Part shown: positions 46,727 through 56,944 of the stretch, one piece after another
Layout: each line of letters begins with the position of its first letter
How positions within the stretch are numbered: position 1 is the stretch's first letter
Source: Stachybotrys elegans
Lineage: Eukaryota > Ascomycota > Sordariomycetes > Hypocreales > Stachybotryaceae
Direction of reading: 5' to 3'
DNA: 64,000 bases
Assembly: GCA_020746835.1 (NCBI GenBank)
Contig: JAGPNK010000009.1
Coordinates: forward strand, 434,001-498,000
Made by a program: the position numbers and the translations under genes
Notes under the pieces: model-generated
Databases searched by the model: none
The model's input: the letters and a program-made list of their open reading frames with translations, nothing else
What the model was told of the DNA's origin: nothing

Positions 46727-47938
46727 TTAGGAGAGCATATCCTTGAAGGGCGCCGAGCTTCCTTGGGTGCTATCAGAGGATTCTTGCGATATTACTGGTA
46801 TGGCGGTCTTGCGCAGCTGCGTCACCAGCGCAGGGAGCAGCTCATCCGTGGGCAGTTCAATTCTCACTGCTTCTTCACCGTGCTGGTCATGGCCCACGGT
46901 ATCCCCAAACAGCTGGTCTTCACCCCTCACTCCGCCCATGTTGACAAGCGCCATGGGCATGCCTCTATCCTTGGCATGCTTTGCCAGCCGCCACGCCGAG
47001 TACGTGGCCAGCGAAGTTCCGAGTATCAAAAGCCGACCCGCTCCATCGATGGCCTGTTCGGCTGCGGTCTTGACAGCGCCGGTTATGGTTTCTCCAAACA
47101 TGACAACGGCAGGCTTGAGGATGCCAGCTGTACTCGATGGATGCCATGCGCCGTCATCGTCCGCCTGGACCATGTGTCTGTGGCCGTCAGGTCCGGTGGG
47201 GGGATCACTCAGGCAGCTGGGGCAAGGAGGGTATCTAAAGGTGGTGTAGGGGGCGTCTGGCAGGTCGACGTCACCGTCTGGGTTCATTCGCAGTCCCTTG
47301 AACCTCCTCTCCAGAGGGTCCTCGGTCTTGAGCGCGCCTGAAGCCAGGGCCTCTTCAAGGAGGATGGCCCACCGAGGATTCAGCCGAGCAAGCTCTTCTT
47401 GGAATACATCTCTGGGGAATTCAGATCTGCAATTGACGCAGACAGTCGCTCTTAGGTAGCCGTGCAGTTCTAGGCTAGGGATGTGAGGATGGGCTCTCGG
47501 GTGGAATGAGTCAACGTTCTGCGTGATAACGCTATGAATTAAACCCAACTCTCCGAGATCTCGAATTGCATAGTGACCGCTGTTTGGTGATGCACCGTAC
47601 AAACTGGGCCAGCCGAGGAAGCTCCTGGCCCAGTACCGCTTGCGGAACTCATGGTTGCCTACAAACTCATGATAGTAGATGGGGCGGAAGCTTTTGTTGA
47701 CACGATAGGTGCCCTTGGACCCACGGTAGTCTGCAAGTCCCGAGGCCACCGACAAGCCTGCCCCCGTGAGGACGACTGTGCGCTGGGGGAGGTGGCGTGG
47801 GGCTGGCGCTTCGAGGAACGTCTGTAGAGCGGCAAGGGCGCCCGCGGCAGATGTGGCAGAGGGAGGGATGATGGTGGGAGCGGCGAGTATGTCGGTATAA
47901 GGGATTCGCATCAGAGGTTTGCGCATCTGGGCTGCCAT
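46727..47938 (-). CDS. class II (SIRT4-like) NAD-dependent sirtuin
   Basis: This single-exon gene encodes 403 residues. The Sir2 fold is clear: GAGLSVASGLADYRG (59-73) binds NAD, TQNVDSFH (139-146) and ELHG supply the active site (His about 159). A structural zinc site is formed by VCVNC (Cys167, Cys170) and PPCPSC (two Cys about residue 240). GILKPAVVMFGE, ILGTSLATYSAWRLA and VNMGG complete the core. The zinc-ribbon layout and the GILKPAVVMFGE motif are closest to SIRT4-type class II enzymes, whose characterised members are mitochondrial with ADP-ribosyl or deacylase activity. The N-terminal about 50 residues are Ala/Pro-rich with few acids, consistent with a weak targeting sequence. Substrates cannot be inferred. 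Confidence 0.93.
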   Translation of the reverse strand: MAAQMRKPLMRIPYTDILAAPTIIPPSATSAAGALAALQTFLEAPAPRHLPQRTVVLTGAGLSVASGLADYRGSKGTYRVNKSFRPIYYHEFVGNHEFRKRYWARSFLGWPSLYGASPNSGHYAIRDLGELGLIHSVITQNVDSFHPRAHPHIPSLELHGYLRATVCVNCRSEFPRDVFQEELARLNPRWAILLEEALASGALKTEDPLERRFKGLRMNPDGDVDLPDAPYTTFRYPPCPSCLSDPPTGPDGHRHMVQADDDGAWHPSSTAGILKPAVVMFGETITGAVKTAAEQAIDGAGRLLILGTSLATYSAWRLAKHAKDRGMPMALVNMGGVRGEDQLFGDTVGHDQHGEEAVRIELPTDELLPALVTQLRKTAIPVISQESSDSTQGSSAPFKDMLS

Positions 47939-49232
47939 GTTTCCCCGCGAGGGATAGGCTGTGTATATGCAAGTAACGGATTTTCAGGAAATCATGAAGC
48001 AGACGAGTACAATATAGTACAAATGATAATATGGCAGCTTTGATTGTACAAGAGATAGGTATCGTGGAACAAGGCTGGCGAGCTTGGAGACAAGAGCGTG
48101 TCTAAAAATGCTATCGGGTAGACGGCGCCAAGTGTTGGTCATAGACTGTAGTAGAGCTGCAGGTACGGTCTGGGCTGACAGGGGTGAATGGCATGATCGG
48201 AGCTCCCTGGCTTCGAGTGATGTCAGCCTCCTCACCGCAACGGATGGGGAGATACAGCAATGTGATTGATTCTCTCAACCCGCACACGGGCACGACAGAA
48301 CGGGAGCAATGTCAGAAGATTAATAACCAAGTGCTTTCTTCCCGAAGTCTATGGAACAAGGAGCATGACTTTGCCTTCCCAATGATGTGATGCCTTATGC
48401 ACTGTGACTAAGCCTGGTCCCACCTGGTATGTGGGATATCGCAACCAGCCCAAGTTAGTTGCCTTGGATTAAGTATCAAGATGCTGGCTGTACTATCCGT
48501 GTGCGACTCCGAGCCATTATCTGTCCCTCGTTAGCTCGCGTTGCATGCCAGTAGCCGGACACGGCCAGGCAACGGAACCAAAGACAGGGCACACCCGAGG
48601 CGACTCGTTCGCTCAAATCGCCGGCTTGGCAGCGGTGTGCTCGCCCACCTCATACTGACATAGACGAAACCTCGACCGGAATCTACCCACGGATATCGGA
48701 TCTTCCCTTGCGTTCCAGCCTTGTTGTGCTTGGAGGCAGCGAGGCCAAGGCAGTGGATTCTGGCGCCTAGGCCGATTCTCGGCCACCCAATCCATCCCAT
48801 ATCCCATATCCCGTCAGTCAGTGTCTGGTTCTTGTTACCCGTCTCGTTCGTTACCTGCATTTCACAAATTGCTTCCGAAGTGCTCATTTGCGGGCCTCTC
48901 GGAATCCCAAAGTCGCGCCACCCAATCACCAAGGAACAAGTCGGATGTCATAATTAAAAAGGAACCCAAGGTCCGCGTCTCGTCGCATCGCATCGCATCA
49001 CAACCAAGAAAAGAAAAAGAGACTGTGCCGCGGCAAATCTAGCAACCAGCAATCAGCAACCAGCACCGAGCACCCGGCCTCTCAACGCCCATCACCATCC
49101 AGCGACTGGTCTCACTGGAATTGGATCCCACCTCACTCCCTCCCCCCTCCCCCCTCCACGCCTGTCCCTTCGCCCTGGGAGTTCCGTCGGCGAGCTGGGG
49201 AATGCGAGGCGCCTGCGGTCTCGGCACCAACA
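47939..49232. promoter_or_regulatory. divergent region: sirtuin / CDF transporter
   Basis: This 1.3-kb interval separates divergent starts. It contains a CATCGCATCGCATCAC repeat near 48985-49000 and pyrimidine-rich sequence (about 49127-49160) before the transporter start. Short open frames on both strands lack recognisable domains. Confidence 0.4.
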
Positions 49233-50932
49233 ATGTTATTGCAGGCCCGGCGTTCGGCTGGGGTGCGGTCAGTAGCGACTAGCACAGCGTGGCTACAGGC
49301 CACTCGTCCGCTAGTCAGGTCGCTGACGACTGCCTATACGTGTGCAGGCACAGGCGGTGCCCACAGCTACACCTACAGCTACAGCGACACCAGTAGCTGC
49401 AACCACCACGTACCGCCGTCACACTTGCCGACGCCGCATCCCTCCAGGTCCTCCAGGTCCTCGAGATCCTCCCGCTCCGTTCCAGACACAGTCAGCCTAA
49501 TATTGCCCTTTCGCTCCGCCTCACCTTTAAGGACACATAAATCAAATCCGCGCCGCGTTCTGCAGACACTCAGCGACGCCCATTATTTAATCATCCCCGA
49601 CTCTCGCCCCGTCCATCGATCTTTCCCCTATCGTTGGCTAGCCCGAGGCCGAATTCGAGCTCTGGTTCCCATCATGGGATCCTCACAGCACACTCGCGAC
49701 AGCACTGGCGGCTCGCATAACCACGATCACGACCACGAACATGAACACGATCACGACCACGCCCATAGCCATAGCCATGGCCCCTTTCACCACCACCATC
49801 ACCACGACAATGCCTACCTCACATCCTCCAACAAGAGCGACCCAGGCGTGCGCATAACGAGGATTGGCCTTCTCTCGAACCTTGGCATGGCTATTGCTAA
49901 GTTCATTGGCGGCTGGGCGTTCAACTCCAAGTCCATGATTGCCGATGCCTGGCACAGCATCGCCGACCTCGCCTCCGACATCCTTACACTAGCTACCGTC
50001 TCCGTGAGCTTGAAGCCCCCCTCCGACCAGTTCCCCATGGGCTTTGGCAAGATTGAGAGCCTGGGCTCCTTGGGAGTGTCTGGGATGCTGCTCATAGGAG
50101 GCTGCTACATGGGCTGGGAGAGCGCTCTAAGTCTATACGCCCACTTCAACCCCGAGGCTGCCCACCACATCATGGAACATGTCGGCCACGGACACAGCCA
50201 TTCCCATGGCGCCGCCAACCTCGGCATACCAAGTGTGCATGCCGCATGGTTGGCTGGAGGAACCATATTAATCAAGGAATGGCTTTACCGTGCTAGTAAG
50301 TCGCAGAAAGGGAGGCTCCTGGATATAACCATGGTCTTACTGACGTCTCTGTAGCCATGAAAGTCGCCAAGGAACGAAAGTCGTCTGTGCTGGCTTCGAA
50401 TGCTGTACACCATCGAGTCGACAGCTTGACGGGTATCGTGACACTGGCTGCCATCGTTGGGGCCAATGCGCTGGAGAATGCCGCTTGGCTTGACCCTGTC
50501 GGGGGTCTGCTCATCTCCATTCTCGTCATCCACGCCGGCTTCGGAAACACGCTCTCAGCCCTGTACGAGCTGGTAGACCAGAGCATTGACGGCGAGGTCA
50601 AGACGTCGATTCGAAGGCACACTCAGCGTGCGCTGGCCAACATCAAGGACGGACACGAGGTTGAGCTGCGCGATGTCCAGGGCGTCAAGTCGGGCCAGAA
50701 CTACCTGGTTGACCTGGAGATATCCGTGCCAGGTTCGTGGACGTTGGACAATATCAAGGAGGTCGAGGACGCAGTTCGAACACAGGTCGGGGCCAAGGTG
50801 CGTGGTGCTCGACGCATCCGCATCCGCTTCGTTCCCCTGGGAGCCCTGGAAGAGAGGAAGTTCGACGAGTTCATCCCCGGCACGGCTGGGCCAGGGCCTG
50901 AGGAGGAAGAACATGGGACGCACAAACATTAG
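49233..50932 (+). CDS. MMT1: mitochondrial CDF metal transporter (Mmt1/2-like)
   Basis: This 546-residue cation diffusion facilitator has exons 49233-50295 and 50355-50932; the 59-nt intron has donor GTAAGT and acceptor TGTAG. Yeast Mmt1/2 move iron across the mitochondrial inner membrane. The first about 35 residues (MLLQARRSAGVRSVATSTAW) look like a presequence, followed by a Ser-rich stretch and a striking His/Asp/Glu-rich run (about residues 160-190, HDHEHEHDHDHAHSHSHG, then six His) that may bind metal. Six membrane segments follow. Transport-site motifs are ADAWHSIADLASD in segment 2 and AVHHRVDSLTG in segment 5; LDPVGG marks segment 6. A second HGHSHSHG lies in the loop before segment 4. 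The C-terminal domain (VELRDVQGVKSG, VDLEISVPG) is the cytoplasmic CDF dimer domain. A downstream in-frame Met at 49674 could produce a form without the presequence. Confidence 0.88.
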
Positions 50933-51925
50933 TCGTCTGGGCGTGATATTGCACACCCATCCAAAAGATACCGGGTCAGTGTGCGACGTGAACCAGAGAC
51001 CGGTGCCTACCTGGCCGTACTTTGAGCGGCGTGACCTGCAGCAGCAGGGACCATGTATGTGAGGCACAGAGTTGTATTTGCCTGTACGATTATGAGGGTC
51101 TAAATTTATCTGGATACCTAATTACCTGCTACCACAAGATACAAGATAGTGGTGGCGCTCGGCAGAAGCAGGGCCATGCCTTGTCCCGTGATGAGGGATA
51201 TTCCATCTTGGTCTGCCACATGCGATATTTGCAGTCTTAGTGAGAAAGATAGAGAGAAATGTATCTGACATTTGCCTGCCCATCCATCCACAGCTGAACC
51301 TTGGTGCGCTTATAGTGCCGATATGAAGCTAGAGTGTACAAGTATTGACAATGGGTGGATGTTGGATAGCTTGCCCGAAATGGAGCTCTCCTATTTAGCC
51401 TAAAGTCGGCAGCGCCCCCGTCTCGGCTCAACTCTCCACGAGACCATCGTGGCGGGCTCTGATTGTAGTAGACGACGCTTGTTTCAAGCACCTCGATACC
51501 AGCACCGCTGAGCGGGAGAGAATGCCAGGTGGAGAGGGTGACTTTTGCTCATGCATTGTAGCGGCGAACAAAAGGTGGGGATGGCGGTGACATTTCCTGT
51601 TGCGCTGCCGTAGATCCCCAACGCAATTTTGTCGCTTGCGTCCCTGATAAGTGGCTCTTGAAGTCATAGTCTCCATCTGTAAAGCTCATGATGTGGTCAT
51701 AGCATTGTCCTCCCAACTACATCCCAGAGCTGCATTGTCCTTCTCCCTTTCAGCACCATACGTCGGAAAGGGTATTATTGTGCTGAAGCTTTACGCTGTT
51801 TACGTTTACCTTGAACTCGCATCATCCCGTTACCCCTCCTCCTTGCCCCTCCATCCATCCCGGCGAAGCGTACAGATTTCGGTTGATAAACCATTGGGGT
51901 TGATTTACATCCGACATTCTAGAAG
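50933..51925. promoter_or_regulatory. intergenic region upstream of xylulokinase
   Basis: About 1 kb lies between two plus-strand genes, probably the transporter terminator followed by the xylulokinase promoter. The base composition is markedly more AT-rich than the following exons. No gene or repeat of note is visible. Confidence 0.4.
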
Positions 51926-53816
51926 ATGAGTGCCAACGATGGGCCTTTGTATCTGGGCTTCGACCTGTCGACCCAGCAGCTCAAAGGTATGTCTTCTGCG
52001 CGGACAAGCCCGCAGTCCTTCTCTTCTGCTTCGAGACCCCCCCTCCCCCCCAAATCAACGGTGCTAACGTTGCCCTCTCCGGACAGCCATTGTCGTCGAC
52101 TCGGACCTCAAGATCGCCGGCCAGGCCAAGGTAGACTTTGACGGCGACTTCGGCCCCAAGTATGGCATCCACAAGGGCGTCTTGGTGCGCGAGGAGACGG
52201 GCGAGGTGTACGCCCCCGTCGCGCTGTGGCTCGAGTCGCTCGACCTCGTCCTCGACCGCCTGGCCGAGGCCATGCCCGTGCCCATGAGCCGCATCAAGGG
52301 CATCAGCGGCTCCGGCCAGCAGCACGGCAGCGTCTGGTGGAGCGACCAGGCCGAGGAGCTGCTCGCCGGCCTCGACCCCGCCAAGCCCCTCGCCGAGCAG
52401 CTCCCCGGCGCCCTGTCCCGCGAGTTCGCCCCCAACTGGCAGGACCACAGCACGCAGGCCGAGTGCGACGCCTTTGACGCCGCCCTGGGCGACCGCGAGA
52501 AGCTCGCCGAGTCGACGGGCAGCGGCGCTCACCACGTACGTCCGCCACCGCTTCTTCTCCGAGCTTGGCCATTGGCGCTCGACGGCTGACAACTGTTTTT
52601 TTGCCCCATCTAGCGATTCACAGGCACCCAGATCATGCGCATCAAGCGCGTCGAGCCCGACGTCTACGCCAAGACGTCGCGCATCTCCCTCGTCTCCTCG
52701 TGGCTCGCCTCCGTGCTCATGGGCGCCATCGCACCCCTCGAGATCTCCGACGTCTGCGGCATGAACCTCTGGGACATCCCCAAGCAGCAGTACAACGAGG
52801 AGCTCCTCGCGCTCGCCGCCGGCAAGGACGGCGCCGACGAACTGCGCCGGAAGCTGGGCGAGGTGCGCATGGACGGCGGCGGCTCCATGGGCCCCATCTC
52901 GCCGTACTACGTGTCGCGCTACGGCTTCAGCCCAGACTGCCAGATCGTGCCCTTCACGGGCGACAACCCGGCCACCATCCTGGCGCTGCCGCTGCGCCCG
53001 CTCGACGCCATTGTCTCCCTCGGCACGTCGACAACCTTCCTCATGAACACGCCCAAGTACAAGCCCGACGGCGCGTACCACTTCTTCAACCACCCGACGA
53101 CCAACGGCCACTACATGTTCATGCTGTGCTACAAGAACGGTGGCCTTGCCCGCGAAAAGGTCCGCGATGCCCTGCCCAAGCCCGAGGGTGGCGCCACAGG
53201 TTGGGAGAACTTCAACGACGCCGTCCTCAGCACGCCGCCGCTGGGTATCAGCAGCGAGGAGGACCGCGCCAAGATCGGTCTGTACTTTTACCTGCGCGAG
53301 ACGGTGCCCAACATCCGCGCGGGCACGTGGCGGTTCGACTGCAAGCCTGACGGCAGCGACCTGCGAGAGACGGAGGGCTGGGACAAGCAGCTCGACCCGC
53401 GCATCATTGTCGAGTCGCAGGCCCTGTCGATGCGCCTGCGCTCCCAGAACCTCGTCCACAGCCCCAAGGACAGCCTGCCCGCGCAGCCACGCCGCCTCTA
53501 CCTCGTGGGCGGCGGCTCGCTGAACCCGGCCATCGCGCGCGTCATAGGCGACGTGCTCGGCGGCGTTGACGGCGTGTACAAGCTGGACGTAGGCGGCAGC
53601 GCGTGCGCGCTGGGCGGAGCCTATAAGGCCGTCTGGGCCATCGAGAGGAAGGACGGCGAGACGTTTGACGAGCTGATCGGGAAGCGATGGAAGGAGGAGG
53701 GCAGCATTGAAAAGGTTGACGACGGCTTCCGCGACGGCATCTACCAAAAGTATGGCAACGTCCTGGGCGCCTTTAACGAGATGGAGGAGACGCTCCTCGC
53801 CCAAGAGAAGGAGTAG
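51926..53816 (+). CDS. XKS1: D-xylulose kinase (XKS1/XkiA), FGGY family
   Basis: This cytosolic enzyme phosphorylates D-xylulose with ATP to D-xylulose 5-phosphate, linking xylose and arabinose catabolism to the pentose phosphate pathway. Exons are 51926-51986, 52087-52535 and 52614-53816 (570 residues); introns are 100 and 78 nt. The FGGY N-terminal domain has [16 protein letters not shown], split by intron 1, and [39 protein letters not shown] and [10 protein letters not shown] mark the sugar and ATP lobes, and [20 protein letters not shown] lies near the C-terminus. Length matches fungal xylulokinases. Exons 2-3 use C or G at almost every third position, unlike most neighbours; this suggests high expression or strong local GC bias, and it opens a spurious 607-codon antisense frame. 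No other xylose-pathway gene is nearby. Confidence 0.96.
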
Positions 53817-53930
53817 AGTATTTCATGGAAAAAATCGGACCGGAACACAACGTGCGAGCTGCACGCTTCTTTTATTGACCCGGTGGGTATCTAATTAAGT
53901 ATACAAATAGAGAGCCAATTGTCGCATCAT

Positions 53931-54824
53931 TCACCTGACGTACTTGTTCATAAAGCGCTTGTGGAAATCAGAACGCAGCATATCCTGTTACACGTCGTTA
54001 GTGAGGAACATACAGTCTGAGGCCGGTGGGGTGTGTGTGTGTGTGCTCACGTTGACAAACTCCTTCTTCTTGCCCCTGTCTTCCGTGCCGCGGGCTTGGT
54101 TCTTGAACACGACGTCGTCATCCCACCGCCGCTTCATGTTGAAGTCTTGCTTGTTGAGAAGGGGGTTTCCGAGGGCAATGTTTCGCTCTTTGGCGTCCTG
54201 CTCGGCCTGTAGTCGTTCGGCTTCCTGTAGCTGGGTTAGCTGCTGCTTCGGGCCGCCGTCTGATTATGAGCGTCAAGTGGTTACCTCTTTCTTCTTCTTC
54301 TCTTCTCGCTCTCTGCGCACGCGCTCCAGCTCTCGTTGTAGTTCTGCATCTTCGTCGTCGCTATCGTCATCGTCATCATCGCTGTCCTCCTCCTCTTCGC
54401 TGCTGTCGTCCGCATCTATATCCCTTGACTCTTCTAATATCCGCCGCCGTTTTGCTTCCAGGTCTTCTTCTCCGCCCTCGGTGAGGGGTGGGGGGCGCTT
54501 CGCGTTGCTCGTCGCGGCAGTCTCGTGGTCATCATCATCGTCCTCGTCCATGGGCATGGGGGCGCCGTTTCTCTTGGCAAAGTGCGCCTTCTCGGCAGCG
54601 AGCAGCTCGGCGGCAAGATCGCGAGTGGGCTCATCGTCGGCATCGCCACCCTGGCCAGGCTTGCGGAACTTGAGCTTGGTGTGTGCTGGCAGAGTTCGTG
54701 TGTGGAAGGCGTCGGTACGGAGGGCTTCTTTTCCCCGAGCCTAGGCGGCGTGAGCATTGGTTGTGCCATCAAAAGAAAGCTCTCAACTTACCGGATCAAA
54801 GGTGGGCCTGTGTGCGGTAGTCAT
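53931..54824 (-). CDS. CWC15: pre-mRNA splicing factor Cwc15 (Cwf15/AD-002)
   Basis: This 240-residue component of the Prp19-associated (NineTeen) spliceosome has four exons: 54792-54824, 54285-54740, 54051-54230 and 53931-53984. Introns are 51, 54 and 66 nt; the last contains a GT dinucleotide run on the plus strand (54031-54045). The N-terminus MTTAHRPTFDPARGK, joined across intron 1, and HTKLKFRKPGQGG are Cwc15 hallmarks. A long acidic stretch (SSEEEEDSDDDDDDSDDED) and a charged helix (ELQRELERVRREREEKKKKE) follow. The conserved C-terminus reads NPLLNKQDFNMKRRWDDDVV, FKNQA, then DMLRSDFHKRFMNKYVR. The start codon lies 208 bp from that of the divergent RRP45 gene. Confidence 0.96.
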
Positions 54825-55032
54825 CTTGATATATTACGCTGAAATGTTGGTGTAATGGTATGATGAAAGATCAGGGTGTTCGGCACCTGGCTGTGGTTCT
54901 GAGCATCATGGCAAAGTTACACCGCCCGGCAGAATTTTCCAACATGGCGCAAAACGTCCCCACGGTGTCATTGACATTCAACACTGCTCGCTTCAGCAAA
55001 TCTTCTAGAACAACAGCCAAATCTCTGTCAAA
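54825..55032. promoter_or_regulatory. 208-bp bidirectional promoter (CWC15/RRP45)
   Basis: Only 208 bp separate the start codons of two divergent RNA-processing genes, so their core promoters must be shared or nested. No TATA box is evident. Co-expression is plausible but inferred. Confidence 0.5.
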
Positions 55033-55964
55033 ATGCCCCGAGAAGCAGAGCCATCATTGAGTGAGAGGACTTTCGTTACCCAGGCTCTCCAGGAGGGTCT
55101 GCGGATAGATGGCCGCAAATTCGACCAGTACCGCCCACTTGAACTCACTTTTGGCGATGACTATGGCATTGCCGATGTGAAGCTGGGGAAGACGAGGTAA
55201 GGCAGCCAAGACAGACCCTCATATGGATTTTGTTAATTTTACTTAGGGTCCTGGCCAAGGTATCGGCGGAGGTGACCGTGCCATATGCAGACCGTCCCTT
55301 TGATGGTGTCTTCTCAATCACTTCTGAACTCAGCCCTATGGTGGCACCCTCGTTTGAGGCGAACCGACCTACAGAGACGGAAATTCTGCTGTCACGACTC
55401 CTGGAGAAGACGGTCAGGAGGTCGGGCGCTCTGGATACAGAATCCCTCTGTTTGGTAGCAGGACAAAAGTGCTGGTCCGTCAGAGTCGACCTTCACGTCC
55501 TCTCTCATGATGGAAACCTCATCGATACAGCTTGCTTCGCGGTGATCGCTGCGCTACGGCACTTCCGCAAACCCGACACAAGCATGGATGGAGGAGAGGT
55601 CACGATATACACACCGGCAGAGCGAGAACCCGTGCCGCTGAGCTGGCTGCACTCACCGTTCTGCGTGTCCTTCAGTTTCTTTGGCGAAGAGGGGGATACA
55701 GTCCTTCAGGACACTACGTGGCTGGAGGAGCAGCTGCGAGTTAGCAGCTGCACATTCAGTCTCAACAAGCACGGCGAGATCTGCCAAGTGGCGAAGCTGG
55801 GAGGCACCGCTATCGACGCGCCGCTCTTCATTCAATGCGCACAGATGGCACTCAACAAGTCAAAGGAGTTTACAGACATTGTGGATAAGAGGCTGGCGGA
55901 GGATGCTAAGCGGAGAGACAAGGGCGGTCTCATGGCGGAATTGTCGGCCGAGAACGAGAGGTGA
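55033..55964 (+). CDS. RRP45: exosome core subunit Rrp45 (RNase PH-like, PM/Scl-75)
   Basis: This 293-residue member of the RNase PH-like hexameric ring of the RNA exosome acts in nuclear and cytoplasmic 3'-5' RNA processing and decay; the eukaryotic ring is catalytically inert and threads RNA to Rrp44/Dis3 or Rrp6. Exons are 55033-55196 and 55247-55964; the 50-nt intron has donor GTAAGG and acceptor CTTAG. The N-terminal QEGLRIDGRKFDQYRPLEL is typical of RNase PH proteins. VLAKVSAEVTVPYADRPFDG, VDLHVLSHDGNLIDTACFAV and AALRHF fit Rrp45. HSPFCVSFSFF leads the second lobe, and a charged helical tail ends the protein. It is shorter than mammalian PM/Scl-75, as in yeast. Confidence 0.94.
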
Positions 55965-56235
55965 TGTGAGCTTGCAACAGCTATTGATGGGCAAGGAGGA
56001 AGGAAAGAAAGAAAGAAAGAAAGAAAAAGAAAAAGGCCAGGATAGATGAAAAACTCATGCATGATACCCCTACAAACCTGGTTATGTATCAGTACCGAGG
56101 CACGCTCTGCTACTGGGCAGGACTAAAAACGACAACCCAGATCTATCCCGTGTCCCTCCGTATGCGCCGGGTGAAAATTCGACAAGACATTCCTCGTAGC
56201 TCATGATGCTTCCTTCTCTTGCTGCCATTACTGAG

Positions 56236-56944
56236 CTACCGCATCACGGGCGGCCTCGACTCCTTGTTCCATTGTACCCTGGTCCTCAGCCAGTCGACGG
56301 CTTCCCTGACGCCGTCGCCCGTCAGCGCACTCATGGACAATACCCTGGAGTCGCGGATGGCGGCTCCCTTCTCTCCCTCCATGACCTTCTTGACGAGGCC
56401 CTCCTTGATCCTGATGGTCTCGACACAGTCCTCGCGATCCTGCTTGTTGGCGAGGATGAGGAGGGGCACGCCCTCGGTGTCAGAGTGCTGCAGAACGTCC
56501 TCGAGGACGAGGCGGCACTCCTCGAGGCGGCCGCTGTTCTCGTGCTCCATGTTGCCGTCGCCAATGTCGGTGCTGTCGATGATGAAGACGATGGCGTGGC
56601 AGCTGGCGTAGTAGCTCTGCCACAGCTTGCGCAGGGACAGCTGGCCGCCGACATCCCACAGCTTCAGGTACATGTCGGGGAGGGAGATGGTGGACACGTT
56701 CTGGCCGACGGTGGGCACAGTCTTGAGCTTGGGGGCGGGCGCATCGGGGATGAAGATGGACTTGACCTGCTCGTGGAAGGTGGTCTTGCCGGCATTGTCG
56801 AGGCCGAGGAGGATCACGGAGTATTCTTGACGCGGGAGTTAGCATAGGGCGACAGCGACGGCGAGGGCGACGACCAAGGGCGTGCTGAGACGGACCTTCT
56901 TTGCTGGTGGCATAGAGATAGAGCCCTTTGGCGAGGTGGTACAT
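56236..56944 (-). CDS. ARL3: Arf-related GTPase Arl3/ARFRP1
   Basis: This 212-residue GTPase has exons 56896-56944 and 56236-56825; the 70-nt intron has donor GTCCGT and acceptor TCAAG. The N-terminus MYHLAKGLYLY lacks the Gly2 myristoylation site of Arf proteins. Instead its Met-Tyr start fits the NatC-acetylated N-terminus through which yeast Arl3 and human ARFRP1 bind Sys1 on the trans-Golgi, where Arl3 recruits Arl1. Nucleotide motifs are intact: GLDNAGKTT (24-32, just after the splice junction), WDVGGQ, NKQD and SALTGD. KLKTVPTVGQNVSTI is switch I. The family usually has about 200 residues. NHX1 is divergent 1.2 kb away. Confidence 0.94.

Noticed and set aside
51981..53804. 607-codon minus-strand open frame opposite xylulokinase
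   Set aside because: It mirrors a GC3-rich coding strand, has a Leu/Val/Ala/Gly-rich composition with no domain, and the plus strand encodes an intact FGGY kinase with proper introns.
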